Positions 26,834-35,140 are shown, numbered from the stretch's first letter. The stretch: DNA of 64,000 bases from an uncultured bacterium (GCA_938036155.1 CALHPA010000004.1:17890-81889), one strand, 5' to 3'. A program made the numbers and translations. The notes: generated by a model from the sequence alone, not told the origin.

Positions 26834-26867
26834 AATCGGCTCATCAAAAAAGTGGGCCGATTTTTTG
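26834..26867 (+). terminator. Terminator of the PadR/ABC operon
   Basis: A 10-bp stem (AATCGGCTCA / TGGGCCGATT, one G-U pair), a 9-nt loop and TTTTTT. Confidence 0.85.
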
Positions 26868-26885
26868 AAAAAATATAAAAAAGTC

Positions 26886-26914
26886 TTGAAATTATTAAAA
26901 AACTCGTGTATAAT
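26886..26914 (+). promoter_or_regulatory. Promoter of tRNA-Asn
   Basis: TTGAAA (26886-26891), 17-bp spacer, TATAAT (26909-26914). The tRNA begins 12 nt downstream. Confidence 0.75.
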
Positions 26915-26925
26915 GAGATTATTAT

Positions 26926-27000
26926 TCCGGCATAGCTCAGTGGTAGAGCGGTTGGCTGTTAACCAATAGGTCGCTGGTTCGAGCCCAGCTGCCGGAGCCA
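26926..27000 (+). tRNA. tRNA-Asn (GTT), CCA encoded
   Basis: 75-nt cloverleaf with acceptor TCCGGCA / TGCCGGA, D arm GCTC..GAGC, anticodon loop CTGTTAA (anticodon GTT) and T arm GCTGG TTCGAGC CCAGC. The 3' CCA is encoded. A single-gene transcript with its own promoter and terminator. Confidence 0.96.
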
Positions 27001-27007
27001 AGAAAAT

Positions 27008-27030
27008 CTCCCGAAATCTCGGGGGTTTTT
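27008..27030 (+). terminator. Terminator of tRNA-Asn
   Basis: Stem CTCCCGA / TCGGGGG with a 4-nt loop followed by TTTTT, only 7 nt after the tRNA CCA. Confidence 0.85.
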
Positions 27031-27090
27031 CTTTATTTTAAGACTTTTTTAAGTAAAATATGTTAAAATTAAAATAGAAAAGAGGTAAAA

Positions 27091-28416
27091 ATGAAATTCG
27101 ATAAAATTATAATTGGTTTTGGAAAAGCTGGGAAAACTTTGGCAGTTTTTGCGGCAAATAAGGGTGAAAAAGTTGCAATAATCGAGAAATCGCCAAAAAT
27201 GTATGGTGGAACCTGCATTAATATTGCTTGTATTCCAACCAAAGTTTTAGCGGTTGCGGCGAGTGAAGATTTAACTTTCGAAGAAGCTATTGCGCGAAAA
27301 ATTGATGTTGTACAGCGGCTAAATTCGAAAAATTATCATATGCTTGCGGATAACGATTTGATTACAGTTTTTGACGGCTTTGGTTCATTTTTAGATGAAA
27401 ATACGGTTTTAGTTGAATCAAATGGTGAAAAACTTGAGCTTTCGGCTGATAAGATTATTATTAATACTGGTGCAGAAAGTTTTATTCCTAAAATTTCAGG
27501 AATTGAAGAAGGTTTGAGTTGCTCAAAAATTTTAACCAGTACAGAGCTTCTTGATAATCAGGAAACGATTGATAATCTAGCAATTATTGGTGGTGGGTTT
27601 ATTGGCTTAGAGTTTGCTTCAACTTTTGCGAAGTTGGGTACAAAAGTAACAATTTTTGAACGAGGCGATAAAATTTTAGCTGATGAAGATGATTCAATGC
27701 AAGAAGCAATCTTTGATTTTTTAGTTTCGCAAGGTGTTAATTTTGAGTTTAACGCAAATGTTGAAGCTTTCGAAAATACTGAAAATGGAATTTTGGTTCA
27801 AAATAATGGTAAGAAATTGGCTTTTGATAAGGTTTTAATTTCAATCGGGCGAAAGCCAGTGACTACAAAATTAAATCTTGAAAGAGTAGGAATTAAAACG
27901 CTTGAAAACGGTGGAATTTGGACTGATGAAAATCTCCAAACTTCGAATTCGAAAGTTTGGGCAGTTGGCGATGCACGTGGAAAGGAACAATTTACCTATG
28001 CTTCCTTAGATGATTTTCGAATTTTGCGTTCACAATTTTATGGTGATGAAAAGTATTCTTTAAAAAATCGTGTTAATTTGCCAAATTCAATTTTCTTACA
28101 GGTTCCATTTTCGAAAGTTGGATTAACTGAAAAACAAGCTTTGGAAGAAGGTTTTGAGATTAAAGTGAAGGAGATTCCAGCAGCAGCAGTACCAAAACTT
28201 CAGCTTAAATTTAAAACAACGGGGCTTTTACGGGCAATTATAGATTCAAAAACTAATAAAATTTTAGGCGCGGCTCTGTTTTGTTATAATTCGCCAGAAG
28301 TGATAAATATCGTAAAAACTGCGATTGATGCTGGACTTGATTATACTGCTCTGCGAGATCAGATTTTTACACACCCAACTGTAGCTGAGAGCCTGAATGA
28401 TTTGTTTAATCTTTAA
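27091..28416 (+). CDS. FAD-dependent disulfide reductase, RclA/hypothiocyanite-reductase-like
   Basis: 441-aa class I flavin disulfide oxidoreductase. The FAD loop is GFGKAGKTLAVFAA at the N-terminus. The redox pair lies in GGTCINIACIPTK (C-x4-C, about 41-55), the NAD(P)H loop is IIGGGFIGLEFAS (about 168) and the second FAD motif ends VWAVGDARG. The C-terminal dimerisation domain carries FTHPTVAE. The active-site sequence and the 441-aa length match the RclA group better than lipoamide or mercuric reductases; RclA-type enzymes reduce hypothiocyanous acid, a salivary oxidant. The exact substrate is inferred. Confidence 0.82.
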   Translation: MKFDKIIIGFGKAGKTLAVFAANKGEKVAIIEKSPKMYGGTCINIACIPTKVLAVAASEDLTFEEAIARKIDVVQRLNSKNYHMLADNDLITVFDGFGSFLDENTVLVESNGEKLELSADKIIINTGAESFIPKISGIEEGLSCSKILTSTELLDNQETIDNLAIIGGGFIGLEFASTFAKLGTKVTIFERGDKILADEDDSMQEAIFDFLVSQGVNFEFNANVEAFENTENGILVQNNGKKLAFDKVLISIGRKPVTTKLNLERVGIKTLENGGIWTDENLQTSNSKVWAVGDARGKEQFTYASLDDFRILRSQFYGDEKYSLKNRVNLPNSIFLQVPFSKVGLTEKQALEEGFEIKVKEIPAAAVPKLQLKFKTTGLLRAIIDSKTNKILGAALFCYNSPEVINIVKTAIDAGLDYTALRDQIFTHPTVAESLNDLFNL

Positions 28417-28482
28417 GTTTGCTTTATTTTCAAAAATTTGATATAATTTAAACAAAAGCGTAATAATTTTTAAAGGTGGGAA

Positions 28483-30381
28483 ATGAAACCGACGATTTTA
28501 TCGATTGGAAATGCGACAAAAGATAACTTTTTAAACATTCAAAATCAAAAAATTTATAAAGATGAGCTTAATAATTTTCATTATGATCTAACTTTTGATG
28601 ATTCAACTTTAAATTATCAAAAACAGGCTGGTGTTTATGGTGGAACAATTTTAAGCGAAAAAATCTTCACAGCGGCGCATTTTAAAGCATTTTCGAGTGT
28701 AAATCCAAATGGGCTTTCGCATTTCGAATATGATGAAATTAACGATAATTTGATTGATCGTTTTGTGATTTCGCACAAGGGTAAAAGTTTTATTTTAACG
28801 AGTAATCCGCGCAACACAAAATGGGTTTCTCCCGCTTTTTCACCAGATTTAATTTATATTGCGGATGCGAATTTTTCACAAAATTATTTGGCTGATTTTA
28901 AAAAATATCTTCACGAAAATCCAAAAATTGAGCTTGTTTTTAATGTTGCCGATTTGGGTCCTGAGCTTGCACATGAGTTTTTTGTTCGAGCGAATTTAGT
29001 TTTTGTAGATTTTCGAAAGCAAAATTTAAGTGATTTAATTGATTATTCAAGCTATGAAAATACTATAGATTCACTAATTAAAACTGGTGTGCGAGGTGTT
29101 GTTATTTTTGATGGTTCAAAAATAATTGCTGGAAATAAAGAGAAGATTGCTAGTATTGAAACTAATTTCGAATTAAATTCGTTTTATCAGAATAATATTT
29201 TTCAAGCAGCTTTTGTTGCTGAAAATTTTTCAAGTTCTTCAAAATTAGAAGAAAATTTACAAGTTGCAGTTACGATTGCCAATAAATCTGATTTTAATGA
29301 TATTTTGAAGCCTTTTTATGCGCATCAAATTTTAAATCATAAAAATTGTGAGTTAATTGTTAATGTTTTAAGTGATACGCCAGATATTGCAACACGATTG
29401 CATAAAACTGCTGCGAAATTAGTTGCGCGACCAAAAGGAATATTTGCTGCAGACGAATCTGGTGGAAATATTCATAAAAAATTTGAAAGTATCGGGATTA
29501 AAGATACTTTTGAAAATCGCCGAGCTTATCGTGAGATGTTTTTCAAAACGCCAGATATCGAGAATTATTTAAGTGGAATTATTCTTTTCGAAGAGACAAC
29601 TGAACAAAATACTTCTGAAGATATCAATTTTGTTGAGTATTTGAAAAATCGCGGAATTTCTGTCGGAGTGAAGCTCGACGGTGGTTTGCAGCCTTTAACT
29701 GGATTTGAAGGCGAGACAATTTCATTAGGGCTTGATTCTTTGATTGAAAAACTTCATAAATATTCAAAAATGGGAATTGATTTTGCAAAATGGCGAGTTG
29801 CTTTCGAAATTAATGAGGAAAAAGGAATACCGAGCGAAGCGGCAATTGTTTCGAATCTGCGAGTTTTGGCGCAATACGCTAAAGCTTGCCAGAATTACGG
29901 AATAGTACCAATCGTTGAGCCAGAGGTGGTTTATTCCGGAAAACATAACATTAAACAGTGTCGAGAAGTTACAGAAAAGGTTCTTAAAAAACTCTTTGAA
30001 GAATTAAAGATATTTAAAGTTGATCTTAAGGGAATGATATTAAAAACAAATATGGTTCTTGCAGGTTCTGAAAATGAAATTCAATCTTCCTCAAGAGAGG
30101 TTGCACGAGAAACTATTTCTGTTTTTAAGAAAGTAGTTCCAAAAGAGTTGGCAGGGATTGTGTTCCTTTCTGGTGGGCAAACTGCAACTCAAGCAACTGA
30201 TAATCTTCAAGAAATAACCAATCTTGGGCCTTTTGATTGGGGGTTGACCTATAGTTATGCGCGAGCTTTACAGCTTCCAGCACTTCAAGCTTGGGCTGGA
30301 AAACTAGAAAATGTTCAGCAAGCTCAGTTACTCTTCTTGGAGCGAGTCACAGCAAATTCACACGCTCTGTATAAGAATTAA
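28483..30381 (+). CDS. Fusion: degenerate PfkB-like kinase domain plus class I fructose-bisphosphate aldolase
   Basis: 632-aa protein. Residues 1 to about 290 resemble the PfkB/ribokinase fold (start ILSIGNATKDNF, GGTIL, late SFYQNNIFQAAFVAE) but the usual GAGD catalytic motif is replaced by YQNNIF, so kinase activity is doubtful. Residues from about 295 are a class I aldolase: GIFAADESGGNI, VKLDGGLQPL, FAKWRVAFEI, VPIVEPEV and the Schiff-base lysine in ILKTNMVLAG, then FLSGGQT and the usual C-terminal region. It should cleave fructose-1,6-bisphosphate; the N-terminal part may regulate or dock. Both halves are in one uninterrupted frame. Confidence 0.85.
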   Translation: MKPTILSIGNATKDNFLNIQNQKIYKDELNNFHYDLTFDDSTLNYQKQAGVYGGTILSEKIFTAAHFKAFSSVNPNGLSHFEYDEINDNLIDRFVISHKGKSFILTSNPRNTKWVSPAFSPDLIYIADANFSQNYLADFKKYLHENPKIELVFNVADLGPELAHEFFVRANLVFVDFRKQNLSDLIDYSSYENTIDSLIKTGVRGVVIFDGSKIIAGNKEKIASIETNFELNSFYQNNIFQAAFVAENFSSSSKLEENLQVAVTIANKSDFNDILKPFYAHQILNHKNCELIVNVLSDTPDIATRLHKTAAKLVARPKGIFAADESGGNIHKKFESIGIKDTFENRRAYREMFFKTPDIENYLSGIILFEETTEQNTSEDINFVEYLKNRGISVGVKLDGGLQPLTGFEGETISLGLDSLIEKLHKYSKMGIDFAKWRVAFEINEEKGIPSEAAIVSNLRVLAQYAKACQNYGIVPIVEPEVVYSGKHNIKQCREVTEKVLKKLFEELKIFKVDLKGMILKTNMVLAGSENEIQSSSREVARETISVFKKVVPKELAGIVFLSGGQTATQATDNLQEITNLGPFDWGLTYSYARALQLPALQAWAGKLENVQQAQLLFLERVTANSHALYKN

Positions 30382-30399
30382 CTATCATAGAATATAAAA

Positions 30400-30434
30400 A
30401 ACGCTCAAAATTTAGTTGTTGAGCGTTTTTATTT
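30400..30434. terminator. Bidirectional terminator between aldolase fusion and XRE regulator
   Basis: Stem AACGCTCAA / TTGAGCGTT with a 10-nt loop, a T tract on the plus side and A-rich sequence on the other side giving U's on the minus transcript. Confidence 0.85.
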
Positions 30435-30441
30435 TAATGAT

Positions 30442-31314
30442 TTACTTCTTTTTTACGTAAATAGCATGAATTGCAATTGCAATTCCACCGATTGGATAAA
30501 ATATCTTAGCTGAGTCCCAATTATTTGTAATAAAGCTGTAGGTTAGATAAACTGCTGTAATCGAAAGCATTATTATTGCCGCAAAAAATCCTATTTTTGA
30601 ATCTTTTTCTTCATCTTTATTTTCGATTTCATAAAAGTTATTAATTTTCGAAAAAATAGAATTTCCATAAGTTGATGCCGAGATTCCAATTCCTAATAGA
30701 GCCATGAATATAGTATTAGCTAAATTAATACCAAGATCAGAAAAATGATAAATTATTTGATGAGCTGCTATAGCCGTAAAAATTGTTGATACAAATGCCA
30801 TGGTGCTGCTATTTTTAATATTTTTGGCTTGTCTGATTTCATTTTTTGAAAAAAAATTGTCGATTTTTATATTACAATCAAGTAGATTTTCAGTTTCTGA
30901 ATTATCAAAATTTTTAGCTAAAATTAGTAGGGGAACTGATATTGCTAAGGATAACATTAAAGTAATCCCTGTTAAAACATTAAAGCTTGCTGTTGATCCT
31001 GAGAAATATGCTGCCACTGCAAGGCCAGCAAAAAGAACAAACATACCAAGTGCACGAATTAATGCAATTTTTTGATATGATTTTTCGTACTCTTTTTTAT
31101 TAAAATTGACTTTTTTGGTTGAAATTTCGCCAGTTAGCTCATCTAAACTAATTTCGAAAAGTTCGCTTAGAGCAATAAGTTTTTCAAGCTCGGGTGAAGA
31201 TTTTCCACTTTCCCAAGCTGAAATTGATTGTCGCGAAACACCAATTTTATCGGCAAGTTGTTCTTGTGAGATATTTTTCTCGGCTCGTAATTTTTGTAAA
31301 TTCTGACTAAACAT
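30442..31314 (-). CDS. XRE-family transcriptional regulator with membrane C-terminal domain
   Basis: 290-aa protein with an N-terminal helix-turn-helix (NLQKLRAEKNISQEQLADKI, then GVSRQSISAWESGKSSP) and about six membrane helices from residue 100 onward. It is a membrane-tethered regulator, perhaps sensing membrane or ion state. The start at 31314 has AAAGGA six bases upstream; an upstream extension of the frame to 31527 runs through the promoter and is rejected. An AT-rich palindrome at 31333-31350 may be its own operator. Confidence 0.85.
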   Translation of the reverse strand: MFSQNLQKLRAEKNISQEQLADKIGVSRQSISAWESGKSSPELEKLIALSELFEISLDELTGEISTKKVNFNKKEYEKSYQKIALIRALGMFVLFAGLAVAAYFSGSTASFNVLTGITLMLSLAISVPLLILAKNFDNSETENLLDCNIKIDNFFSKNEIRQAKNIKNSSTMAFVSTIFTAIAAHQIIYHFSDLGINLANTIFMALLGIGISASTYGNSIFSKINNFYEIENKDEEKDSKIGFFAAIIMLSITAVYLTYSFITNNWDSAKIFYPIGGIAIAIHAIYVKKK

Positions 31315-31332
31315 TTTTTGTCCTTTCATATT

Positions 31333-31350
31333 AATTATTATACAATAATT
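31333..31350. promoter_or_regulatory. Palindromic operator candidate before the XRE gene
   Basis: AATTATT-ATAC-AATAATT, a perfect 7-bp inverted repeat overlapping minus-strand TATAAT boxes (31353-31348 and 31342-31337). Its position suits autorepression. AT-rich palindromes also arise by chance in this genome. Confidence 0.4.
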
Positions 31351-31509
31351 ATATAAAAAATGCTCATTTGCGACTACCAAGTTTTCTTGAAAATCGCTAA
31401 TTTTGTTGCCAATATTTTTAACAAAACAGATTGATTTTGTGTTAAATTTGCTTGATTTAGTCGATAATATTCTAATATATAATGAATTTACTAAATTTAT
31501 TTTTTGAAA

Positions 31510-31538
31510 AAATATTAAAGCCACCAAAATTAGGCGGC
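31510..31538 (-). terminator. Terminator of the 39-aa gene
   Basis: On the minus strand GCCGCC pairs with GGTGGC (one G-U) around an 8-nt loop, then TTTAATATTTTTT. Confidence 0.75.
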
Positions 31539-31658
31539 CTAAGTTGTGCGGGTGTTATTCTTTTTTATTTGTTCACAGGGTCTAAAAACTATATATTGAC
31601 CAGTTGATAGCTTGACATAGATAGACTCCATATCTTTTCTTTTTTGAGTTTGTTCCAT
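31539..31658 (-). CDS. Very small protein (39 aa)
   Basis: 39-residue frame on the minus strand: MEQTQKRKDMESIYVKLSTG..., with one cysteine and a basic C-terminus (IKKNNTRTT). AGAGG lies about 9 nt upstream of the ATG, and a terminator (31520-31538) starts right at the stop codon. No family recognised. The complete expression context argues that it is a real gene. The rest of the 31315-31796 gap holds only promoter-type AT-rich sequence. Confidence 0.6.
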   Translation of the reverse strand: MEQTQKRKDMESIYVKLSTGQYIVFRPCEQIKKNNTRTT

Positions 31659-31796
31659 ATTATACACCTCTTTCTAAAGTCCAAGGTTATTCAAGATGGA
31701 TTTTATCTTGAATATATCTATATTCTGAGTATAGCACATTATTAATATAATAAAAATAGTTTTTATAAAAAACATAAAATGATATAATAATAAAAG

Positions 31797-33356
31797 ATGA
31801 ATAAACAACTTTCGAAAAAGCTGAAAAAACTGCCAAATTCCGCTGGTGTTTATTTTCATAAAAATTCGAAAGGCGAGATTATTTATGTTGGAAAAGCGGC
31901 AAATTTAAAGAACCGCGTGCGGCAATATTTTCAAAATTCGCGTGGAAAAGATCCAAAAACTGAAGCTTTGGTAGCAGAAATTACGATGACTGATTGGATT
32001 GAAGTTGAGACTGAAATTGATGCGCTTTTTTTGGAAAGCGAGATGATTAAGCGCTACAAGCCACAATACAACATACTTTTGCGGGATGATAAATCACCAA
32101 CTTATGTGCGAATTGGCTTTCGTGACAAAATTCCGCATGTCAGTTTTACTAAAAATCCACTCGATGATTTAGCGGAATATTTTGGCCCATTTTACAATTC
32201 TAATGCGGTAAAAAAATCGGTGCGGCTACTTCGAAAAGTATTTCCGTATTATTTGAGCGAAAAAATGCCAGCTAAAAATAGTTTAGATTTTCAGATTGGC
32301 TTAACTCCTGGGCTAGAAAATTTTGAACCAAATTCTCCCGAATATCAACAAAAAATAACAGAATACAAACGTAATTTACGCCAGCTTTCGCGATATCTAA
32401 AAGGTGAACGAAAAATGCTCCAGCTTGAAATTGAGAAAGAAATGCTTGATTTTGCGAATGAACAGAATTTTGAAATGGCCGCAAAAAAACGTAACCAACT
32501 TCGAGACTTGAGTGAGCTTGGCAAGCAAGTTATTTTTTCGAATGAGGAATTTTTGGATATTTCGAAAGATCACGCGCTTTCGAAATTAGCGGAAATTCTC
32601 TCACTTGAAAATCCACCTCGGCGAATTGAAGCGTTTGATATTTCACATACTGGTGGAGAAAATAATGTGGCGTCGATGGTGGTGTTTACGAATGGGCTGA
32701 GTGACAAGCGAGAATATCGAAAATTTAAAATGACCACTGGCGGAAATGATGACTTTCTCCATATGAAAGAGGTTTTGATACGAAGATTTTCGAAGCGAAA
32801 TGAAAAATGGGGCCGGCCTGATTTAGTTTTAATTGATGGTGGTAAGGGCCAATTGAGCGCAGCGCGGGAAGTTTTACCGAGCGATATTTTGGCAATCGGG
32901 ATTGCGAAACGTGATGAAGAAATTATTTTTGACACACAAAATCCAAACCTCAAAACTGGCTGGCTGGATAAAAATTTCGAAAAAATTGGTAGAGATTTTT
33001 TGGTTCAGCGAGAGGGAGATTTTTTGACACTAAATTTGCATCTTTCGCAAAGCCATTCGCACGGCCACGCTCGCAACTTGCTGGGTGAAAGTAACTCGGA
33101 ATTTAGCGATTTAACTAAACTTTTTCAGCGGATTCGTGATGAAGCCCACCGATTCGCGATCAATTATCATTCGAATCTAAGGGCTAAAAAACAAATTCAG
33201 AACGCACTAGAAAAAATTGATGGTGTAGGAGCAAAAACGCGGGCAAAGTTGTTGCGGGAATTTGGCTCATTAAAAAAGATTCGCGAAGCTCCAGTGCAAG
33301 AGCTTTCTAAAATTGTTGGCGAAAAATTAGCGCAAAAAATTAAGCAAAATTTGTAA
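31797..33356 (+). CDS. uvrC: Excinuclease ABC subunit C
   Basis: 519-aa dual-incision nuclease of nucleotide excision repair, shorter than the usual 580-620 aa. N-terminal GIY-YIG domain (GVYFHKNSKGEIIYVGKAANL with the later NRVRQYF), UvrB-contact UVR motif (about 200-235), RNase H-like endonuclease (FDISHTGGENNVASMVVF; DLVLIDGGKGQL) and C-terminal helix-hairpin-helix (IDGVGAKTRAKLL). The shortening seems spread over linkers. The gene starts 8 nt after a TATAAT box (31783-31788) without a ribosome site, so the transcript is probably leaderless. Confidence 0.95.
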   Translation: MNKQLSKKLKKLPNSAGVYFHKNSKGEIIYVGKAANLKNRVRQYFQNSRGKDPKTEALVAEITMTDWIEVETEIDALFLESEMIKRYKPQYNILLRDDKSPTYVRIGFRDKIPHVSFTKNPLDDLAEYFGPFYNSNAVKKSVRLLRKVFPYYLSEKMPAKNSLDFQIGLTPGLENFEPNSPEYQQKITEYKRNLRQLSRYLKGERKMLQLEIEKEMLDFANEQNFEMAAKKRNQLRDLSELGKQVIFSNEEFLDISKDHALSKLAEILSLENPPRRIEAFDISHTGGENNVASMVVFTNGLSDKREYRKFKMTTGGNDDFLHMKEVLIRRFSKRNEKWGRPDLVLIDGGKGQLSAAREVLPSDILAIGIAKRDEEIIFDTQNPNLKTGWLDKNFEKIGRDFLVQREGDFLTLNLHLSQSHSHGHARNLLGESNSEFSDLTKLFQRIRDEAHRFAINYHSNLRAKKQIQNALEKIDGVGAKTRAKLLREFGSLKKIREAPVQELSKIVGEKLAQKIKQNL

Positions 33357-33392
33357 TTTTCTTAAAATTTTGTTAAAATATACATAAGTATT

Positions 33393-34076
33393 ATGGTGGG
33401 TAAAGGCAGAATTAAAAAGCGTCTTAAACAGATACAATCGCTTAAAAATTGGCAATTGTTTATTTTACTCATACTTATTATTTTCATAGATTTAACAGCT
33501 CTACGTTTGAATAATGTAGGAATGGTTCGCAGAAGAGAAGCTGTTGAAACGGCCGATAAGTCTGGCGACATTGAAGCTACTAGAAAAGCAACGATTGAGC
33601 TAGCTAATTATGTTTATGCTCATATGAATAGTGGTGGAATTTTTTATAGCGATGAAACTCACTGGTTTAAGATGAACCAAGAGGTGAAAGTTGTGTGGGC
33701 GAATATTTATGAGAGTGATATGAGAAAAGCTGAACAGATTGCTCGCGAAACTGAGAGTAATAATCCTAATGGAAATATTTTTAAAAAAGCAGAAGAAGCT
33801 TGCCGGCCAAGGTTTCGTGGTGGCTATTCTTTAGCGTATCAGCAGTGTATTCTAGATGAGCAAAATAAATATCCTGCAAGCAGTCAGGGTCAAGTTAAGG
33901 CTAAATATCCAAATATCTCAGAATATACTTATAGCTTTACTGCGCCAATTTGGTCGCCAGATTTAGCCGGGTGGACAACTTTAGTGGCAATAATTTTAAT
34001 TTTTATGATTGTAGTAAAAATAATAACAACTACAATTCTTAAGCTTATTTTGAAAAAATATATACCAAAAGTGTAA
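33393..34076 (+). CDS. Hypothetical membrane protein with two terminal helices
   Basis: 227-aa protein with a basic start, one helix near the N-terminus (about 22-40), an outer domain of about 150 residues with two cysteines, probably paired (EEACRPRF and YQQCILDE), and a C-terminal helix (about 192-215). No family recognised. The hairpin topology with an exposed helical domain recalls sensor or lipid-interacting proteins, but nothing specific can be said. A TAAAAT-type -10 box lies at about 33375 with a short leader. Confidence 0.6.
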   Translation: MVGKGRIKKRLKQIQSLKNWQLFILLILIIFIDLTALRLNNVGMVRRREAVETADKSGDIEATRKATIELANYVYAHMNSGGIFYSDETHWFKMNQEVKVVWANIYESDMRKAEQIARETESNNPNGNIFKKAEEACRPRFRGGYSLAYQQCILDEQNKYPASSQGQVKAKYPNISEYTYSFTAPIWSPDLAGWTTLVAIILIFMIVVKIITTTILKLILKKYIPKV

Positions 34077-34082
34077 AAAAGC

Positions 34083-34111
34083 TTGACACCACTTTAAAAC
34101 TGATATACAAT
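34083..34111 (+). promoter_or_regulatory. Consensus promoter of the 68-aa gene
   Basis: TTGACA (34083-34088), 17-bp spacer, TACAAT (34106-34111). Among the strongest promoters in the window by consensus match. Confidence 0.8.
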
Positions 34112-34145
34112 GAAAATATATAACAGTAGTAATGAAAGGATAGAA

Positions 34146-34352
34146 ATGGCTTATAGTCAAACAAATTCAAAAGGAATTACATATTATTTGCACAAAAGTG
34201 AAGTAACTTTGCGTGGCGGAAAACCACAAACAATTTACTTCTTTGCTAAAAAAGAAAAGAATGATAAGGGTGAGCCTTGCGATCTTCCAGAAGACCGAAT
34301 TGTAAAAGAAAATCCACGAAACGGCTTCTTGACAGTTTCACGCAAGAAATAA
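34146..34352 (+). CDS. Small conserved-looking hypothetical protein (68 aa)
   Basis: 68-aa basic protein starting MAYSQTNSKGITYYLHKSEV and ending in lysines. The centre (GGKPQTIYFFAKKEKNDKGEPC) alternates strands and turns. No family named. It has a consensus promoter, AAAGGA upstream of the ATG and its own terminator, so high expression is likely. A longer frame from 34110 has no ribosome site and starts inside the -10 box. DNA- or RNA-binding is possible from size and charge only. Confidence 0.7.
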   Translation: MAYSQTNSKGITYYLHKSEVTLRGGKPQTIYFFAKKEKNDKGEPCDLPEDRIVKENPRNGFLTVSRKK

Positions 34353-34363
34353 TTAATTTGCAG

Positions 34364-34399
34364 AAAACCGCTTCTTATTCAGATGAGGCGGTTTTTTGT
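34364..34399 (+). terminator. Terminator of the 68-aa gene
   Basis: AAAACCGCTTC / GAGGCGGTTTT stem (11 bp with one G-U pair), 10-nt loop, T tract. Confidence 0.85.
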
Positions 34400-34438
34400 T
34401 GAGTTTAAAACAAAAATAAAACGCCAATTAGGCGATTT

Positions 34439-34514
34439 TGGTAGGGGATGCTGGGTTCGAACCAGCGACCAATCGTGTATGAGACGACTGCTCTAACCGC
34501 TGAGCTAATCCCCC
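34439..34514 (-). tRNA. tRNA-Ile2 (CAT, predicted lysidine-modified), CCA encoded
   Basis: 76-nt cloverleaf on the minus strand: acceptor GGGGGAT / ATCCCCT, anticodon stem GTCGT / ACGAT, loop CTCATAC (anticodon CAT), T arm GCTGG TTCGAAC CCAGC, encoded CCA. The body (TTAGCTCAG, TTGGTCGCTGG) resembles bacterial minor tRNA-Ile (ileX type) more than tRNA-Met, so C34 is probably converted to lysidine by TilS. TilS is not in this window. An extended -10 (TGATATAAT, 34524-34529) lies just upstream. Confidence 0.8.
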
Positions 34515-34554
34515 GACTATTTAATTATATCAGAAAATGTGATAAAATTAAATA

Positions 34555-34995
34555 GTGAAATTAAACTTAAACGATTTAAAAACTAAAACTCGCCGTGCGA
34601 AATATTATTTTTCGAACGATATTTTGACTTTGAGTAATATTATTATGGCCAGTGTGATTTTTATTTCGATAATTTGGGTTTGGGGAAATATTGCGGCGAT
34701 GGAGAAAAATTATTCAATTCAAAAAAAGATCGAACTCAAACAGCGCCAAGCTTTAATTGATGAAATTAGCTATAAAACACTCGAATATGAACAAAAATAT
34801 CTGAAAAGCTCTGAATACCAAGAGCTTGCCGTGCGCGAAAAACTTGGTCTTGCGATGCCAGGTGAACATGTTTTGATTCTTTCGAAATACCCAGAAGAAC
34901 AAAAGAAAGAGCAAGCTGAAATTTCGAAACCTTCAAACTTTACGCAATGGATTAACTTTATTTTTGGTGGAAATGCCCAAAAATCAATAAAATAG
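34555..34995 (+). CDS. FtsB/DivIC-like septum formation initiator family protein
   Basis: 146-aa bitopic protein: short basic N-terminus, one membrane helix (about 28-48), a coiled coil (about 50-80) and the family-like motif EYQELAVREKLGLAMPGEHV, then a short tail. This matches the FtsB/DivIC layout of divisome proteins that link FtsQ and FtsL. The start is a GTG eight bases after a GATAAAAT -10 box, so it is probably leaderless; the promoter is divergent from tRNA-Ile2. Confidence 0.8.
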   Translation: MKLNLNDLKTKTRRAKYYFSNDILTLSNIIMASVIFISIIWVWGNIAAMEKNYSIQKKIELKQRQALIDEISYKTLEYEQKYLKSSEYQELAVREKLGLAMPGEHVLILSKYPEEQKKEQAEISKPSNFTQWINFIFGGNAQKSIK

Positions 34996-35005
34996 TTAAA
35001 ATCCC

Positions 35006-35034
35006 TTGACTTTTAAATATCCGCGTGATAAAAT
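35006..35034 (+). promoter_or_regulatory. Promoter of initiator tRNA
   Basis: TTGACT (35006-35011), 17-bp spacer, TAAAAT (35029-35034). The mature tRNA starts 14 nt later. Confidence 0.75.
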
Positions 35035-35047
35035 ATAAAACAGATAT

Positions 35048-35125
35048 CGCGGGATGGAGCAGTCTGGTCAGCTCGCTTGGCTCATAACCAAGAGGTCGTA
35101 GGTTCAAATCCTACTCCCGCAACCA
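35048..35125 (+). tRNA. Initiator tRNA-fMet (CAT), CCA encoded
   Basis: 78-nt cloverleaf. The first pair is the C1:A72 mismatch diagnostic of bacterial initiators (CGCGGGA / TCCCGCA). Anticodon loop CTCATAA; T arm GTAGG TTCAAAT CCTAC; CCA encoded. The anticodon stem is CTTGG / CCAAG, so it has two rather than the classical three consecutive G:C pairs next to the loop. Confidence 0.93.
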
Positions 35126-35140
35126 AGAAATTATTTCGAA

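Noticed and set aside
31315..31527. N-terminal extension of the XRE regulator (frame open to 31527)
   Set aside because: It runs through the AT-rich promoter and palindrome, has no ribosome site and is unlike the conserved start MFSQNLQKLR, which has AAAGGA upstream.
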